DNA from: Ramlibacter sp.
GTDB taxonomy: Bacteria; Pseudomonadota; Gammaproteobacteria; Burkholderiales; Burkholderiaceae_C
Reading direction: 5' to 3'
DNA: 46,091 nt
NCBI GenBank assembly: GCA_028292245.1
Contig: JAQGMS010000288.1
Coordinates: forward strand, 1-46,091
The position numbers and the translations under genes were made by a program. Numbering within the stretch: the stretch's first letter is position 1; each line of letters begins with the position of its first letter. Shown here piece after piece: positions 1-8,378 of the stretch. The notes under the pieces are model-generated. The model saw only the letters and a program-made list of their open reading frames with translations, searched no databases and was not told where the DNA came from.

Positions 1-145
1 ATACCGGGACCGGGCCCTGCGCGGCCTGGGGCGGCCTATAGACGCCGAAGCGCATCGGCAGGCCGATGACGTCCGAAGCGTGCTCGTAGAAGCCCTGCAC
101 GCCGCCGAAGCAGGCGTGCTCCTCCAGGGTGGTCAGGCCTTCCAC
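1..145 (-). CDS. fghA: S-formylglutathione hydrolase, N-terminal part (cut by window edge)
   Basis: This enzyme hydrolyses S-formylglutathione to formate and glutathione, the step after class III alcohol dehydrogenase in glutathione-dependent formaldehyde oxidation, in the cytoplasm. Only the first 48 codons lie in the window. Reading leftward from a GTG at 145-143, the product contains HACFGGVQGFYEH and MRFGVYRPPQA, which match the usual FghA start (CFGG.Q..Y.H followed by a VYLPP-like strand). The GTG lies two bases past the TGA of the adhC remnant (149-147), the normal adhC-fghA order. No good Shine-Dalgarno sequence is visible, so the start is tentative. The intact adhC now sits 11 kb away, so the gene may have lost its usual promoter. 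Confidence 0.8.
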   Translation of the reverse strand, partial: MEGLTTLEEHACFGGVQGFYEHASDVIGLPMRFGVYRPPQAAQGPVPV

Positions 146-146
146 T

Positions 147-340
147 TCAGAACACCACCACGGAGCGGATCGATTCGCCCGACTTCATCAGCTCGAAGCC
201 CTTGTTGATGTCCTCCAGCTTCAGCTTGTGGGTGATGAGGTCGTCGATGTTCAGCTTGCCTTCCATGTACCAGTCGACGATCTTCGGCACGTCGGTGCGG
301 CCGCGGGCGCCGCCGAAGGCGGTGCCTTTCCACTGACGGC
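147..340 (-). pseudogene. 3' remnant of class III alcohol dehydrogenase (adhC/frmA)
   Basis: The last 64 or so codons of S-(hydroxymethyl)glutathione dehydrogenase are present, from [10 protein letters not shown] through VDWYMEG to a TGA at 149-147. The catalytic zinc ligands, structural zinc Cys cluster and most of the NAD fold are missing, so no active enzyme can be made. Similarity to the complete copy at 11704-12810 stops abruptly at 340, where the sequence becomes unrelated. By hand count the 194 bases differ from the other copy at about 28 positions with no gaps, so this is not a recent duplicate. It remains in the proper position directly before fghA, which suggests it is the displaced end of the original adhC. 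Confidence 0.85.
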
Positions 341-412
341 TATCCGCCAAGCGAATGCCTCTCATGCTTGGAAGTGATTGCGAGGAATCGACTCTCTCAT
401 CAGACTTTCCGC

Positions 413-1354
413 ATGGATCACGAACTACTGGAAGTCTGCGTCACGCGCGTGGAGCAACAGACGGAGGATGTGCGCAGTCTCGAACTGACGTCCGTAAGCG
501 GGTCGTTGCCCGCGTTTCGGGCGGGCGCCCACGTCGACGTGCACACGGGCGCGGGGCCTCGCCAATATTCCCTGTGCAACTCCCCATCGGATGTCGGGCG
601 GTACGTTATCGGCGTCAAGCGGGAGAGCGAGGGGCGCGGAGGATCGCGATGGATGCACGATCACATAGGCCAGGGTGATCGGCTGAAAATCAGTGTTCCC
701 CGCCAAAACTTTCAATTGGCCGGGGGAGCGCTGCATCACTGCCTGCTTGCTGGGGGCATTGGCATAACGCCGATCCTGTCCATGGCCGAGCAACTATGGC
801 ATGACGACGAAAGCTTCGAGCTGTGTTGCTTCGTCAGAAGCCCCGCGCACGTCCCGTTCCTGGACCGCCTGCGCAAGGCGCCTTGGATCGGTCAAGTACG
901 CTTTCACTTCGATGACTCACCCGGGCAGCGGGTCGATATGGCCCGGCTTCTGAAATCTCAGCCGGCCGGTACCCATCTCTACCTGTGCGGTCCGGCCGGG
1001 TTCATGGTCGCCGCACGAATTGCCGCCGCCGGGCTCAACCCCGAACAAATCCACCAGGAATATTTCGCGGCTCCGCCGATCGCGACCGCGTCGACGCCGT
1101 TCGTTGTGGAACTGGTTCGCAGCCAACGAACCGTCTATGTCAAGGCAGACCAGACCCTGCTGCAAGCACTGAGGGCGGATGGCGTGGAAGTCATCACTTC
1201 CTGCGAGGTGGGTGCTTGCGGAACCTGTGTGACGCGCTATTTGTCGGGGCAGCCCGAGCATGGGGACTCTTGCCTGAGCGTGCGGGAACGGGAAAGCATG
1301 GTGGCACTGTGTTGTGCCCGCTCGTCCGGCGAGCGTCTGGTCCTGGACCTATAG
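413..1354 (+). CDS. VanB-like ferredoxin-NAD(P) oxidoreductase of a two-component oxygenase
   Basis: A reductase of the phthalate-dioxygenase-reductase/VanB class, which passes electrons from NAD(P)H through FMN and a 2Fe-2S centre to a Rieske oxygenase. Domains in order are an FMN-binding barrel with RQYSL at residues 50-54, a nucleotide-binding domain with LLAGGIGITPI and YLCGPAGFM, and a C-terminal plant-type ferredoxin domain with Cys264, Cys269, Cys272 and Cys300, matching phthalate dioxygenase reductase spacing. The ATG at 413 gives 313 residues, the family norm; an upstream TTG at 368 would add 15 unlike residues. No strong ribosome site is seen. Its partner is almost certainly the oxygenase at 5142-6215, although the LysR gene and importer lie between. 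It converges with the LysR gene, five bases separating the stops. Confidence 0.9.
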   Translation: MDHELLEVCVTRVEQQTEDVRSLELTSVSGSLPAFRAGAHVDVHTGAGPRQYSLCNSPSDVGRYVIGVKRESEGRGGSRWMHDHIGQGDRLKISVPRQNFQLAGGALHHCLLAGGIGITPILSMAEQLWHDDESFELCCFVRSPAHVPFLDRLRKAPWIGQVRFHFDDSPGQRVDMARLLKSQPAGTHLYLCGPAGFMVAARIAAAGLNPEQIHQEYFAAPPIATASTPFVVELVRSQRTVYVKADQTLLQALRADGVEVITSCEVGACGTCVTRYLSGQPEHGDSCLSVRERESMVALCCARSSGERLVLDL

Positions 1355-1359
1355 GCGCT

Positions 1360-2286
1360 TTAAAGCCCCTGCACCACTTGGGTCCTGAACCAGATGTGAT
1401 CGAGGTGGTTGTGACTGCGCTCGTGCCAGTACAGGTAGACATCGTAAGGGGCAACGTCTACCGGCAACTGCAGCCGGGTGAGCTCGAAGCGCGCACAGAA
1501 CTGCTTGGCCAGTGTCTCGGGCACGAGCGCCACCATGCTGCTGGACTCGACCAAGTAGGGCACGGAAAGGTAGCTCGGCGTTACGACTCTCTCGTTTCGG
1601 GAGAGGCCGAGGTCTGCCAGCGACTGGTCAACGGCGGCGCCGAACGCGTGCACGGTGGGCTTGATCACCACATGATCCAGCGCCGCGAATGCTTCCGCCG
1701 AAAGGGACTGTGCGGCCGCAAAATGAGATTTCGCAGCGACACAAACGATCTCGTCACGAAAGATCAGCCGGTGGCGAAGATCCTCCAGGGTGGTTGGCAG
1801 CATGCCGATGCAGAAATCGACTTCCCCGCTTTCCAGGACCTTGAATAGGTCCTTTGGGTTAATTGGGTGTTGTACCGATACGGCGATGGCAGGAAAGTCT
1901 TGTGCTATCCGATTCGCGATGCCGTCCAGGAAGATGCATTCGAGATAGTCGGTGGCGACGATCCGGAAATTTCGCCGCACTTCGCTGGGTTCGAATGCGA
2001 TGGCTTGCCCCAGGAGCTGGTCCATCTCTTTCAAGATTCGCACCGCGAAATCGCGCAGCTGCAGGGCCTTGGCGGTGGGGATCAACCCACTCTTGCCCTT
2101 GACCAGGATCGGATCGCCCGTCAGCTGGCGCAATTGGCTCATGGCACGGCTCATGGCAGGCTGACTCATCGCCAAGGAGTCCGATGCGCGAGTCACGTGA
2201 GAGTGCTCGACCAGCGCCACCAGGCATCTGAGGAGAAAGAAATTCAGCGTGAGGTCATTCTGTTGGCGCATGGTCTTGATACGCAT
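1360..2286 (-). CDS. LysR-type regulator of the island (NodD/NahR-like)
   Basis: A 308-residue LysR-family activator or repressor. The winged helix-turn-helix spans about residues 15-75 (VTRASDSLAMSQPAMSRAMS), followed by the periplasmic-binding-protein-like effector domain. The C-terminal stretch WHERSHNHLDHIWFR resembles the conserved end of the NodD/NahR/NagR/DntR branch, which senses aromatic or related small molecules; that resemblance is from memory. It is divergent from the ABC-oxygenase-hydrolase operon starting at 2381, the usual arrangement for a regulator of that operon, and a T-N11-A dyad lies between them. A second ATG five codons downstream is an alternative start. The effector is probably the pathway substrate or an intermediate, by inference. 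Confidence 0.9.
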   Translation of the reverse strand: MRIKTMRQQNDLTLNFFLLRCLVALVEHSHVTRASDSLAMSQPAMSRAMSQLRQLTGDPILVKGKSGLIPTAKALQLRDFAVRILKEMDQLLGQAIAFEPSEVRRNFRIVATDYLECIFLDGIANRIAQDFPAIAVSVQHPINPKDLFKVLESGEVDFCIGMLPTTLEDLRHRLIFRDEIVCVAAKSHFAAAQSLSAEAFAALDHVVIKPTVHAFGAAVDQSLADLGLSRNERVVTPSYLSVPYLVESSSMVALVPETLAKQFCARFELTRLQLPVDVAPYDVYLYWHERSHNHLDHIWFRTQVVQGL

Positions 2287-2312
2287 CCCGCATGGACGGC
2301 GGAGATGCTGCT

Positions 2313-2333
2313 TGCGATACTAATTCAATCGCA
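2313..2333. promoter_or_regulatory. LysR-type operator dyad (TGCGA-N11-TCGCA)
   Basis: A perfect five-base inverted repeat, TGCGA and TCGCA, is separated by 11 bases in the 94-base gap between the divergent LysR gene and the importer operon. LysR proteins usually bind interrupted dyads of this size containing a T-N11-A core. It lies 27 bases from the LysR start and 47 bases from the TTG start of the ATPase gene. Binding by this particular regulator is inferred from position and symmetry only. Confidence 0.5.
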
Positions 2334-2380
2334 GCAAGGCAAATAGCCCTAACGACTGCACATAACAGGAGCGAGACATT

Positions 2381-3247
2381 TTGAACATAGCAAGCAGCGC
2401 CCGCGGGCCGGAAGGGGGTGTTGCCTATCTAAGCAAATTGCGCCCCACTGATGCGTCGCAGCCTTTGCCAATTATCCAGGTGCGCAATGCTGGGAAGCAA
2501 TACTCGAACGGTACCCTGGCACTGACCGGCGTCGACCTCGACCTGTACGGCGGGGATTTCGTCACGCTGATCGGCCCCTCAGGGTGCGGCAAGAGCACGC
2601 TGCTGCGCATCTTGGCCGGGTTAGGTTCCGTCACGCAAGGGCAGATCGAGTGGTGGCAGGAGTCGACGCCGGTGCTCGCACGACCGGACCAGAAACTGGC
2701 CTTCGTCTTCCAGGACCCCACGCTCATGCCGTGGGCGCGCGTCGCCGAAAACGTCGCGCTGCCGCTCGAACTTCGAGGTGCTCTGGACGCTCGCACCATC
2801 AAGGCCAAGGTGGCTGACGTCCTGGCCCTGGTGGGGCTGGCCGCGTTTCACGAGGCATACCCACGCGAGTTATCGGGCGGTATGCAGATGCGCGTGTCCA
2901 TTGCGCGGGCGTTGGTGACGGAGCCCAACCTCATGCTCATGGATGAACCGTTCGGCGCGCTGGACGAGATGACCCGAAACAAGCTCAACGACGATCTGCT
3001 GCGGATATGGCATGAACGCCACCTCACTGTGGTATTCGTGACCCATAGCCTGCAAGAGGCCGTTTATCTGTCATCCCGTGTCGTGGTGATGGCCGCGCGG
3101 CCGGGACGCGTTATCGATGAAGTGGCTATAGACGCGGCATTCCCCCGTGGACCCGCATTTCGCCTTTCAGCTGACTATCTCCAGCACATGGGACGCCTGA
3201 CCAACGCGCTGGACACCGCCAGCCGCAAAGAGGAGGGTGCCGCGTGA
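2381..3247 (+). CDS. ABC importer ATPase (NrtD/SsuB/TauB type)
   Basis: The cytoplasmic ATPase that powers the importer encoded with the next two genes, 288 residues. It has Walker A GPSGCGKST, Q-loop VFQDPTLMPW, signature LSGGMQMRVSIARAL, Walker B LMLMDEPFGALD and the switch histidine in VFVTHSLQEAV, all intact. The FQ-P-LMPW form is typical of the nitrate/sulfonate/taurine and NMT1-like branch. The start is a TTG at 2381, chosen because AGGAG at 2367-2371 lies nine bases upstream and no in-frame ATG occurs before the ATPase core. It is the first gene of an operon running to 8352 and overlaps the permease by four bases (GTGA). Confidence 0.93.
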   Translation: MNIASSARGPEGGVAYLSKLRPTDASQPLPIIQVRNAGKQYSNGTLALTGVDLDLYGGDFVTLIGPSGCGKSTLLRILAGLGSVTQGQIEWWQESTPVLARPDQKLAFVFQDPTLMPWARVAENVALPLELRGALDARTIKAKVADVLALVGLAAFHEAYPRELSGGMQMRVSIARALVTEPNLMLMDEPFGALDEMTRNKLNDDLLRIWHERHLTVVFVTHSLQEAVYLSSRVVVMAARPGRVIDEVAIDAAFPRGPAFRLSADYLQHMGRLTNALDTASRKEEGAA

Positions 3248-4065
3248 AAACCCCCGACCTTTCCCGCAATATCTCAAGGCAGATCAACTGGAGCGCCGGG
3301 AAGATGCCGATGGTTGCCATCGGCGTCTTCTTGATTGCGCTGTGGCAGCTGATGGTGACTGTGCTCGAACTCCCAGTCTATGTATTGCCTGGACCACTCG
3401 ATGTGCTCAAGGCGCTTCGGTCCGATTCACGCTTGCTGTTTACGGGCCTGCTGTTCACCCTCAAGGTCACCGTATGCGCGTTCGCCGTCGCGGTGACCGT
3501 GGGGGTGCTCATATCTTTCCTGCTCGCGCAGAACCGCACGGTCGAACAGAGCGTCATGCCGTACATGGTGATCCTTCAGGTGACGCCGATCGTCGCCATC
3601 GCGCCACTCATCATCATCTGGATTAGCAACACGTTTGTTGCCCTGGTAACGATTGCCAGCATCACGGCACTGTTTCCCATTGTCTCCAACATGACGCTCG
3701 GCCTGCGATCGGTCGCGCCCAACCTGCACAGCTTGTTCCGCATCTACCGGGCGACACGCTGGCAAACGCTGACGCGGCTCAAACTGAAATCGGCGCTTCC
3801 CTACTTCTTCGCCGGTGCGCGCATCAGCAGCGGCCTGGCCTTGATCGGCGCGGTGGTCGCGGAGTTCGTCGCCGGGACAGGCGGGACGCAATCCGGGCTG
3901 GCCTACATCATCCTGGAGTCCGGTGTCCAGCTAAAAGTGCCGCGCATGTTCGCGTCGCTGTTTCTCATCTCGCTCACAGGCATCGCGCTGTTCGCCGCCA
4001 TGGTCTTCATTTCAAACCAAGTGCTGGGCGCTTGGCACGAAAGCACCGTGAAAGCCGAGCATTGA
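3244..4065 (+). CDS. ABC importer permease (SsuC/TauC type)
   Basis: The inner-membrane channel subunit of the importer, 273 residues with about six hydrophobic segments (for example residues 20-45, 65-90 and 240-265). The cytoplasmic coupling loop for the ATPase is visible as RIYRATRWQTLTRLKLKSALPYFFAG followed by AGTGG, the EAA-type motif of binding-protein-dependent permeases. A single permease gene implies a homodimer, normal for the SsuABC and TauABC type. It starts with GTG at 3244, overlapping the ATPase stop by four bases, so the two are probably translationally coupled. The periplasmic receptor follows after 50 bases. Confidence 0.92.
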   Translation: MKTPDLSRNISRQINWSAGKMPMVAIGVFLIALWQLMVTVLELPVYVLPGPLDVLKALRSDSRLLFTGLLFTLKVTVCAFAVAVTVGVLISFLLAQNRTVEQSVMPYMVILQVTPIVAIAPLIIIWISNTFVALVTIASITALFPIVSNMTLGLRSVAPNLHSLFRIYRATRWQTLTRLKLKSALPYFFAGARISSGLALIGAVVAEFVAGTGGTQSGLAYIILESGVQLKVPRMFASLFLISLTGIALFAAMVFISNQVLGAWHESTVKAEH

Positions 4066-4115
4066 CGCGGTGCGTCCCTTTTCGCATCCATCTTCGCATC
4101 CCAAGGAGCATTTGA

Positions 4116-5120
4116 ATGAACATCCCGTCCTTCTCAGTCGCGCTTCGGCGTCTGCTCGCCCCGCTGGCGCTGCTGGCCGCAGCAACTGGGGTACTGGCAC
4201 AAGCACCAGCGCCAGCACCGCGCGAGGTGCGCGTGGCACTGAGTTTCTTTGCCTCGGCCGAGCATGGTGGATATTACGCAGCGCTGGCAGAGGGCATCTA
4301 CCAAAAGCACGGCCTGAACGTGACCGTTACCCAGGTGGGGCCACAGGGCAACAACATGCAGCTGATGGTGTCGGGCAAGATGGACTTTGTGAACGGCTGG
4401 AGCATGCGCGCGCTTAACGCCGTCCGCGAGGATATTCCGTTAGTGACCGTCGCCGCAATCTTCCAGCGCGACCCGCAGTGCTTGGTGCAGCACCAAGGTG
4501 CTTACGCGCGGCTGGAGAACATGAAGGGTGCTCCGATCCGTGTTGCGCAGTTGGCTCGGGGCAGCTTCTGGCCTTGGCTGAGGTCGCGTTACGGGTTCGA
4601 CGACAGCCAGTTGCGGCCATTCGACATCGGCTATGCCGCGCTGCTTCAGGATCCCAAGATGGCGCAGCAGGGGTTCATCACCAACGACGGATTCCAGTTC
4701 GCGCGGCAAAACCTCAAGATGGATTGCATGCTGCTCGCCGACTACGGCTGGTCCAGCTACAACTACACGATCGACACGACACAGCGCACTGCGCGCGAGG
4801 ATCCCAAGCTTGTGACCGACTTCGTCAAAGCCACGATCGAAGGCTGGCAAGCCTTCCTGCGCAATCCCGAGCCGGCTTCCCGCCTGATCAAGGCCAACAA
4901 CCCACAGATGACGGACGAGCAGATCGGCTACGCCATCGCCCAGATGAAACGCTATGGCCTGCTCGATTCCGGCGATGCTTCCGGTGGCCGCATCGGGAAC
5001 ATGAGCGACGCCCGTTGGTCGACTTTCTACCAGGACATGGTGGCTGCGAATGCGGTGCCCGCTGGCTTGGACCTGCGCAAGGCGTACGACATGCGCTTTG
5101 TCAGGCAGCTGTACAAATAA
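4116..5120 (+). CDS. Periplasmic substrate-binding protein, NMT1/THI5-like
   Basis: The receptor of the importer, 334 residues. A cleavable signal peptide is clear: basic residues (LRR), a hydrophobic run of Leu and Ala, and a likely cut after VLAQA near residue 30. The mature part starts VRVALSFFASAEHGGYYAAL and continues with AEGIYQKHGLNV, the fold pattern of NMT1/SsuA-like proteins that bind pyrimidines, sulfonates, nitrate or small aromatics. AAGGAG at 4103-4108 sits seven bases before the ATG. It lies between the permease and the oxygenase in one operon, so its ligand is probably the oxygenase substrate. Ligand identity cannot be read from the sequence. Confidence 0.9.
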   Translation: MNIPSFSVALRRLLAPLALLAAATGVLAQAPAPAPREVRVALSFFASAEHGGYYAALAEGIYQKHGLNVTVTQVGPQGNNMQLMVSGKMDFVNGWSMRALNAVREDIPLVTVAAIFQRDPQCLVQHQGAYARLENMKGAPIRVAQLARGSFWPWLRSRYGFDDSQLRPFDIGYAALLQDPKMAQQGFITNDGFQFARQNLKMDCMLLADYGWSSYNYTIDTTQRTAREDPKLVTDFVKATIEGWQAFLRNPEPASRLIKANNPQMTDEQIGYAIAQMKRYGLLDSGDASGGRIGNMSDARWSTFYQDMVAANAVPAGLDLRKAYDMRFVRQLYK

Positions 5121-5141
5121 ATCAAGGACCTCGAGATCACT

Positions 5142-6215
5142 ATGCTTGTCAGTCAACAGAAATTGTTTCGCCGCTTCTGGTATCCGGTTATGCCCACGCG
5201 TTTGCTGGATGAAAACCGGCCGCTGCCCTTCCGCCTGCTTGGCGAAGACATCGTATTGTGGAAAGGCGCGGGCGGCTACTCGGCGATGGAAGATCGTTGT
5301 TGCCACCGCACAGCCAAGCTCTCGATGGGTTGGGTTGAAGGTGACCGTATCGTGTGCGGCTATCACGGGTGGGCATACGACTGCAGCGGTCAGTGCGTCT
5401 CAATGCCTCAAAACCCGGACGCCCGGTCGATCCCCTACAAGGTGAAGAACTACCAGACGCAAGTTCGATATGGCTATGTCTGGCTCTGCCTTGACGCGGA
5501 CCCGCTCAACACGATTCCTGATCTGGAAGAGGACGGAGCGCCTGGCTTCCGGCTGATTCATGAGTTCTACGAGCCGTGTCGCACCTCCGGCCTGCGCCTG
5601 ATGGAAAACTTCTTCGACTTCTCGCACACCGGATTCGTGCACAAGGGTACGTTCGGACACATGGCCGATCCGCGGCCGCGCGAAACCACGCTGGAGGAGA
5701 CGGACTACGGGATGGTCTTGCGAGGCGATGTGCCTGTACTCAACACGGACGCGCACATCAAGCGCGTCGTGAAGGGAAGCGAACTCGAATCGGTGCGCCA
5801 CATGGTCAGCAAGTGGTACATGCCGTTCATGCGCAAGTCGCAAATCAACTACCCGAATGGCTTGGTGCATTCGCTGGTGACGTCGGCCACGCCGATCGAC
5901 GATGAAAATTCGATGATCTGCCAGTGGATCTACCGGAACGATACGGAGCAAGACGTCAGTGCGGCCGACTGCATCGAGATGGACCGCCGCATCACTGATG
6001 AAGACATACTCATCATGGAGGGGGTAGACCCCGATGTCGCGCTCGAGCCTGCGCGCGGCGAGGAGGCCCACATGTACACGGACCGTCCCGGGCTGGCAAT
6101 GCGCAAGCGCCTGTTGGCGTTGTTGCAGGGCCATGGCGAGAAAGAGGTGCGCAGCGCGCGCAATCTGGCGCGCATCGGTGTGCGAGTCGAAGCAATCGCA
6201 GTGCAACGGACATGA
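5142..6215 (+). CDS. Rieske non-haem iron oxygenase (VanA-like)
   Basis: The terminal oxygenase of a two-component system, 357 residues. The Rieske 2Fe-2S ligands are Cys53 and His55 (CCHR) and Cys72 and His75 (CGYHGWAYD). The mononuclear iron site is seen in ENFFDFSHTGFVH, with His162, His167 and the bridging Asp159. This length and pattern fit the VanA/dicamba-demethylase branch, which removes O- or N-methyl groups or hydroxylates rings. Electrons should come from the reductase at 413-1354. It overlaps the next gene by four bases (ATGA), tying oxygenation to hydrolysis. AAGGA lies about 13 bases before the ATG, a weak spacing. The substrate is unknown; N-demethylation or ring hydroxylation of an N-heterocycle would suit the neighbours. 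Confidence 0.92.
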   Translation: MLVSQQKLFRRFWYPVMPTRLLDENRPLPFRLLGEDIVLWKGAGGYSAMEDRCCHRTAKLSMGWVEGDRIVCGYHGWAYDCSGQCVSMPQNPDARSIPYKVKNYQTQVRYGYVWLCLDADPLNTIPDLEEDGAPGFRLIHEFYEPCRTSGLRLMENFFDFSHTGFVHKGTFGHMADPRPRETTLEETDYGMVLRGDVPVLNTDAHIKRVVKGSELESVRHMVSKWYMPFMRKSQINYPNGLVHSLVTSATPIDDENSMICQWIYRNDTEQDVSAADCIEMDRRITDEDILIMEGVDPDVALEPARGEEAHMYTDRPGLAMRKRLLALLQGHGEKEVRSARNLARIGVRVEAIAVQRT

Positions 6216-7051
6216 GCATCACGCCTGCTCCTGCCGTGTCGCTAGCGGTGACGCGCTTTTGGTCCGACTGGACGAGCGAAGCGTTTGCGCGCCTCGATCG
6301 GACGAAGCTGATCGCTGTCCTGCCTGTGGGGGCCATTGAGCAGCACGGCCCGCACCTGCCGATGTCCGTCGACACGGCCACCGTGGACGGAATGGTGGCA
6401 GCGACGATGAAGCGGCTCCCGGCCGAACTGCCGGTGCTGTTCCTGCCCACCCAGGCGGTTGGGAAAAGCAACGAGCATTCACGGTACCCCGGAACTCTGA
6501 CACTGTCTGCCGAAACATTGATACGCACGTGGCGGGAGCTCGGTGCGTGCGTTGCCGCAGCCGGCGTGCGCAAGCTGGTGCTTTTCAACAGCCACGGCGG
6601 CCAGGAGTCCGTGATGGACATCGTCGCGCGCGATTTGCGCGAACAGCACGGCATGCTGGTGATCTGCGTCAACTGGTACGGGCTAGGGCTGCCCGAAGGC
6701 TTGATCGGTGACGAGGAAAACCGGTTCGGCATTCATGCGGGTGAGTTGGAGACGTCCATTCTGCTGGCGCTTCGACCTGATCTTGTGCAAATGACCCAGG
6801 CGCGCGATTTCGAGAGCGCCGACAAGGCACTGCGAGCGAGCTCGAACCATTTGTCGTTCGTCGAAGGCAAAGGCCTTGTAGCGTGGCAGACCCAGGACCT
6901 CAATCCTTTGGGGGCCTGCGGCAACGCTGCCGCCGGCACCGCTGCGAAGGGACGCAGCGCCATCGACTTCGTGGCCGACAGGTTTGTCCAAGTGTTGCAG
7001 GAGATCGACGCTTTGCCGGTGGCTTTGCTCCAGCGGCAGCCCGCGTGGTAG
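6212..7051 (+). CDS. Creatininase-family amidohydrolase
   Basis: A 279-residue member of the creatininase superfamily, metal-dependent enzymes that open cyclic amides or remove formyl groups. Diagnostic segments are LPVGAIEQHGPHLPMSVDT with Glu43, His45 and Asp54, then HSRYPGTLTLS, FNSHGGQES and HAGELETS, which carry the remaining metal ligands. The metal site looks complete. Family relatives include creatininase, the ArfB formamide hydrolase and the mycofactocin peptidase MftE, so the exact bond cut is open. Translation is coupled to the oxygenase by an ATGA overlap and to the following amidohydrolase by a seven-base overlap. In context it probably hydrolyses a C-N bond exposed by the oxygenase. 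Confidence 0.88.
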   Translation: MSITPAPAVSLAVTRFWSDWTSEAFARLDRTKLIAVLPVGAIEQHGPHLPMSVDTATVDGMVAATMKRLPAELPVLFLPTQAVGKSNEHSRYPGTLTLSAETLIRTWRELGACVAAAGVRKLVLFNSHGGQESVMDIVARDLREQHGMLVICVNWYGLGLPEGLIGDEENRFGIHAGELETSILLALRPDLVQMTQARDFESADKALRASSNHLSFVEGKGLVAWQTQDLNPLGACGNAAAGTAAKGRSAIDFVADRFVQVLQEIDALPVALLQRQPAW

Positions 7052-8352
7052 GGAAGGCCGCGCAAGCGAAGGCGCGTTCGTTCTGGATCGCTCGCGCCCG
7101 CATCCCTGAAGCGCTGCTCGAAACCCCGCTGCGGCGCGCCATTCCGGCCACAGAGCAAGGCTACCGCCGGGCCCATCTGTTGATCGCGGACGGTAGGATC
7201 GCCGCCATTTCCGGCGATCCTCCCTCCGATGGCCTGCCGATCGTTGATATGGCTGACGGTATCGTCACTAGTTGCTGGGTCGACGCGCACACCCATCTGG
7301 ACAAGAGTCATACAGGGCCGCGTATCGGGCTCTATTCCCATTCGCTGGCGGTTTCGGTCGCGGCTTCTGGGCAGGATCGAGCGCGTTGGACCGAGGAAGA
7401 CCTCCGCCGACGCATGTCGTTTTCGCTTCGCACTGCTTGGGCGCACGGCACGCGCGCCATGCGTAGCCACATTGACTGGGTGGCAGCCGATGCTCCTTGC
7501 GCCTGGCACGTCGCCAAAGAACTGCGGGCCGAGTGGGCCGGTCGCCTCGAGCTGCAGTTGGCCTCGATCTGTCCACTGCCGTTGTTCGGCCAACCCGCGG
7601 CAGGTGACGCAATCGCGCGGATACTGGCGCAGGGCGGGGGAGTGCTTGGCGCGTCGGTGCATCCGGTACCCCATCAGCGGGCCTTGCTTGAAGCCGTATT
7701 CGAGTTAGCGGTACGCCACGGGCTCGACCTCGATTTCCATGTCGACGAGCATTTGCAGCCAGACGTCGGTGGGATGCGCGCCATCGTCGAACTGACCGAG
7801 CGGCACCGGTGGCAGGGTCGCGTGGCGTGCGGGCACTGCTGCGCATTGTCGGTGGCTCCGCCGCGCATCAGCGACTCGGTGTTGCAGCAGTTTGCGGCAG
7901 CTGGCATCGCCTTGATCTGCCTGCCGTACGCCAACCTGCAGTTGCAAGACGGAATGGCCGGCCGCACGCCTCGCCTGCGTGGCATCGCTCCAATCCTCGA
8001 GGCCGCGAGCGCTGGTGTCAATGTTTGCCTGGCTTCGGACAATGTCCGCGACGCTTTCGTACCATTCGCCGATTTCGACCCGCTGCAACTTCTAGCAAAT
8101 ACTTCACTGGCCGCCCACCTGAACGATCCAATGGCTCGCTGGATTGGCAGCGTAACCGTTGGCCCCGCCACGGCCATGCAGCTACGCTGGGACGGACGGC
8201 TGCGTTGCGAGGCTCCCGCCGACCTGGTTCTGCTAGAAGGCCGCAATAGCTTCGAAGTCTGCAGCCGGCCTCGCCGGCGGGTGCTGCGAGGCGGGCAGTT
8301 CATCGATGCCAGCCCGCCTGATTTCCGCGAACTCGACGCGCGGGGCACTTGA
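7045..8352 (+). CDS. Cytosine-deaminase-like metal-dependent amidohydrolase
   Basis: A TIM-barrel amidohydrolase of the cytosine deaminase/AtzC branch, 435 residues. It carries the HxH metal motif in VDAHTHLDKS (His82, His84), LDFHVDEH, the third metal histidine region ACGHCCALS, and the late aspartate in CLASDNVRDAF. Enzymes of this branch hydrolyse amino groups or amide bonds of N-heterocycles such as cytosine, isocytosine or N-alkylammelides. I place the start at GTG 7045, which overlaps the creatininase gene by seven bases. The reading frame is open further left, but that sequence is only the shadow of the previous gene. It is the last gene before a strong hairpin at 8352-8377. Confidence 0.87.
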   Translation: MVGKAAQAKARSFWIARARIPEALLETPLRRAIPATEQGYRRAHLLIADGRIAAISGDPPSDGLPIVDMADGIVTSCWVDAHTHLDKSHTGPRIGLYSHSLAVSVAASGQDRARWTEEDLRRRMSFSLRTAWAHGTRAMRSHIDWVAADAPCAWHVAKELRAEWAGRLELQLASICPLPLFGQPAAGDAIARILAQGGGVLGASVHPVPHQRALLEAVFELAVRHGLDLDFHVDEHLQPDVGGMRAIVELTERHRWQGRVACGHCCALSVAPPRISDSVLQQFAAAGIALICLPYANLQLQDGMAGRTPRLRGIAPILEAASAGVNVCLASDNVRDAFVPFADFDPLQLLANTSLAAHLNDPMARWIGSVTVGPATAMQLRWDGRLRCEAPADLVLLEGRNSFEVCSRPRRRVLRGGQFIDASPPDFRELDARGT

Positions 8353-8377
8353 CGAGGGCGCCCTGCGGCGCCCTCGT
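8352..8377. terminator. Bidirectional hairpin between convergent genes
   Basis: A perfect stem of ten G/C-rich pairs (CGAGGGCGCC with its complement) plus one A-T pair encloses the loop CTGC. It begins at the last base of the amidohydrolase stop codon and ends one base before the stop of the convergent acyl-CoA ligase. There is no T-run, so it may act with Rho or as a transcript-end stabiliser for both operons. Confidence 0.65.
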
Positions 8378-8378
8378 G

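Noticed and set aside
5142-6215. Possibility that the Rieske enzyme is VanA itself (vanillate demethylase)
   Set aside because: The reductase is not adjacent, and the neighbouring creatininase and deaminase-like enzymes do not fit vanillate catabolism; only the family level is supported.
6883-7044. Longer N-terminus for the cytosine-deaminase-like enzyme
   Set aside because: These codons are a shifted reading of the creatininase gene and show no family similarity; GTG 7045 gives the usual length.
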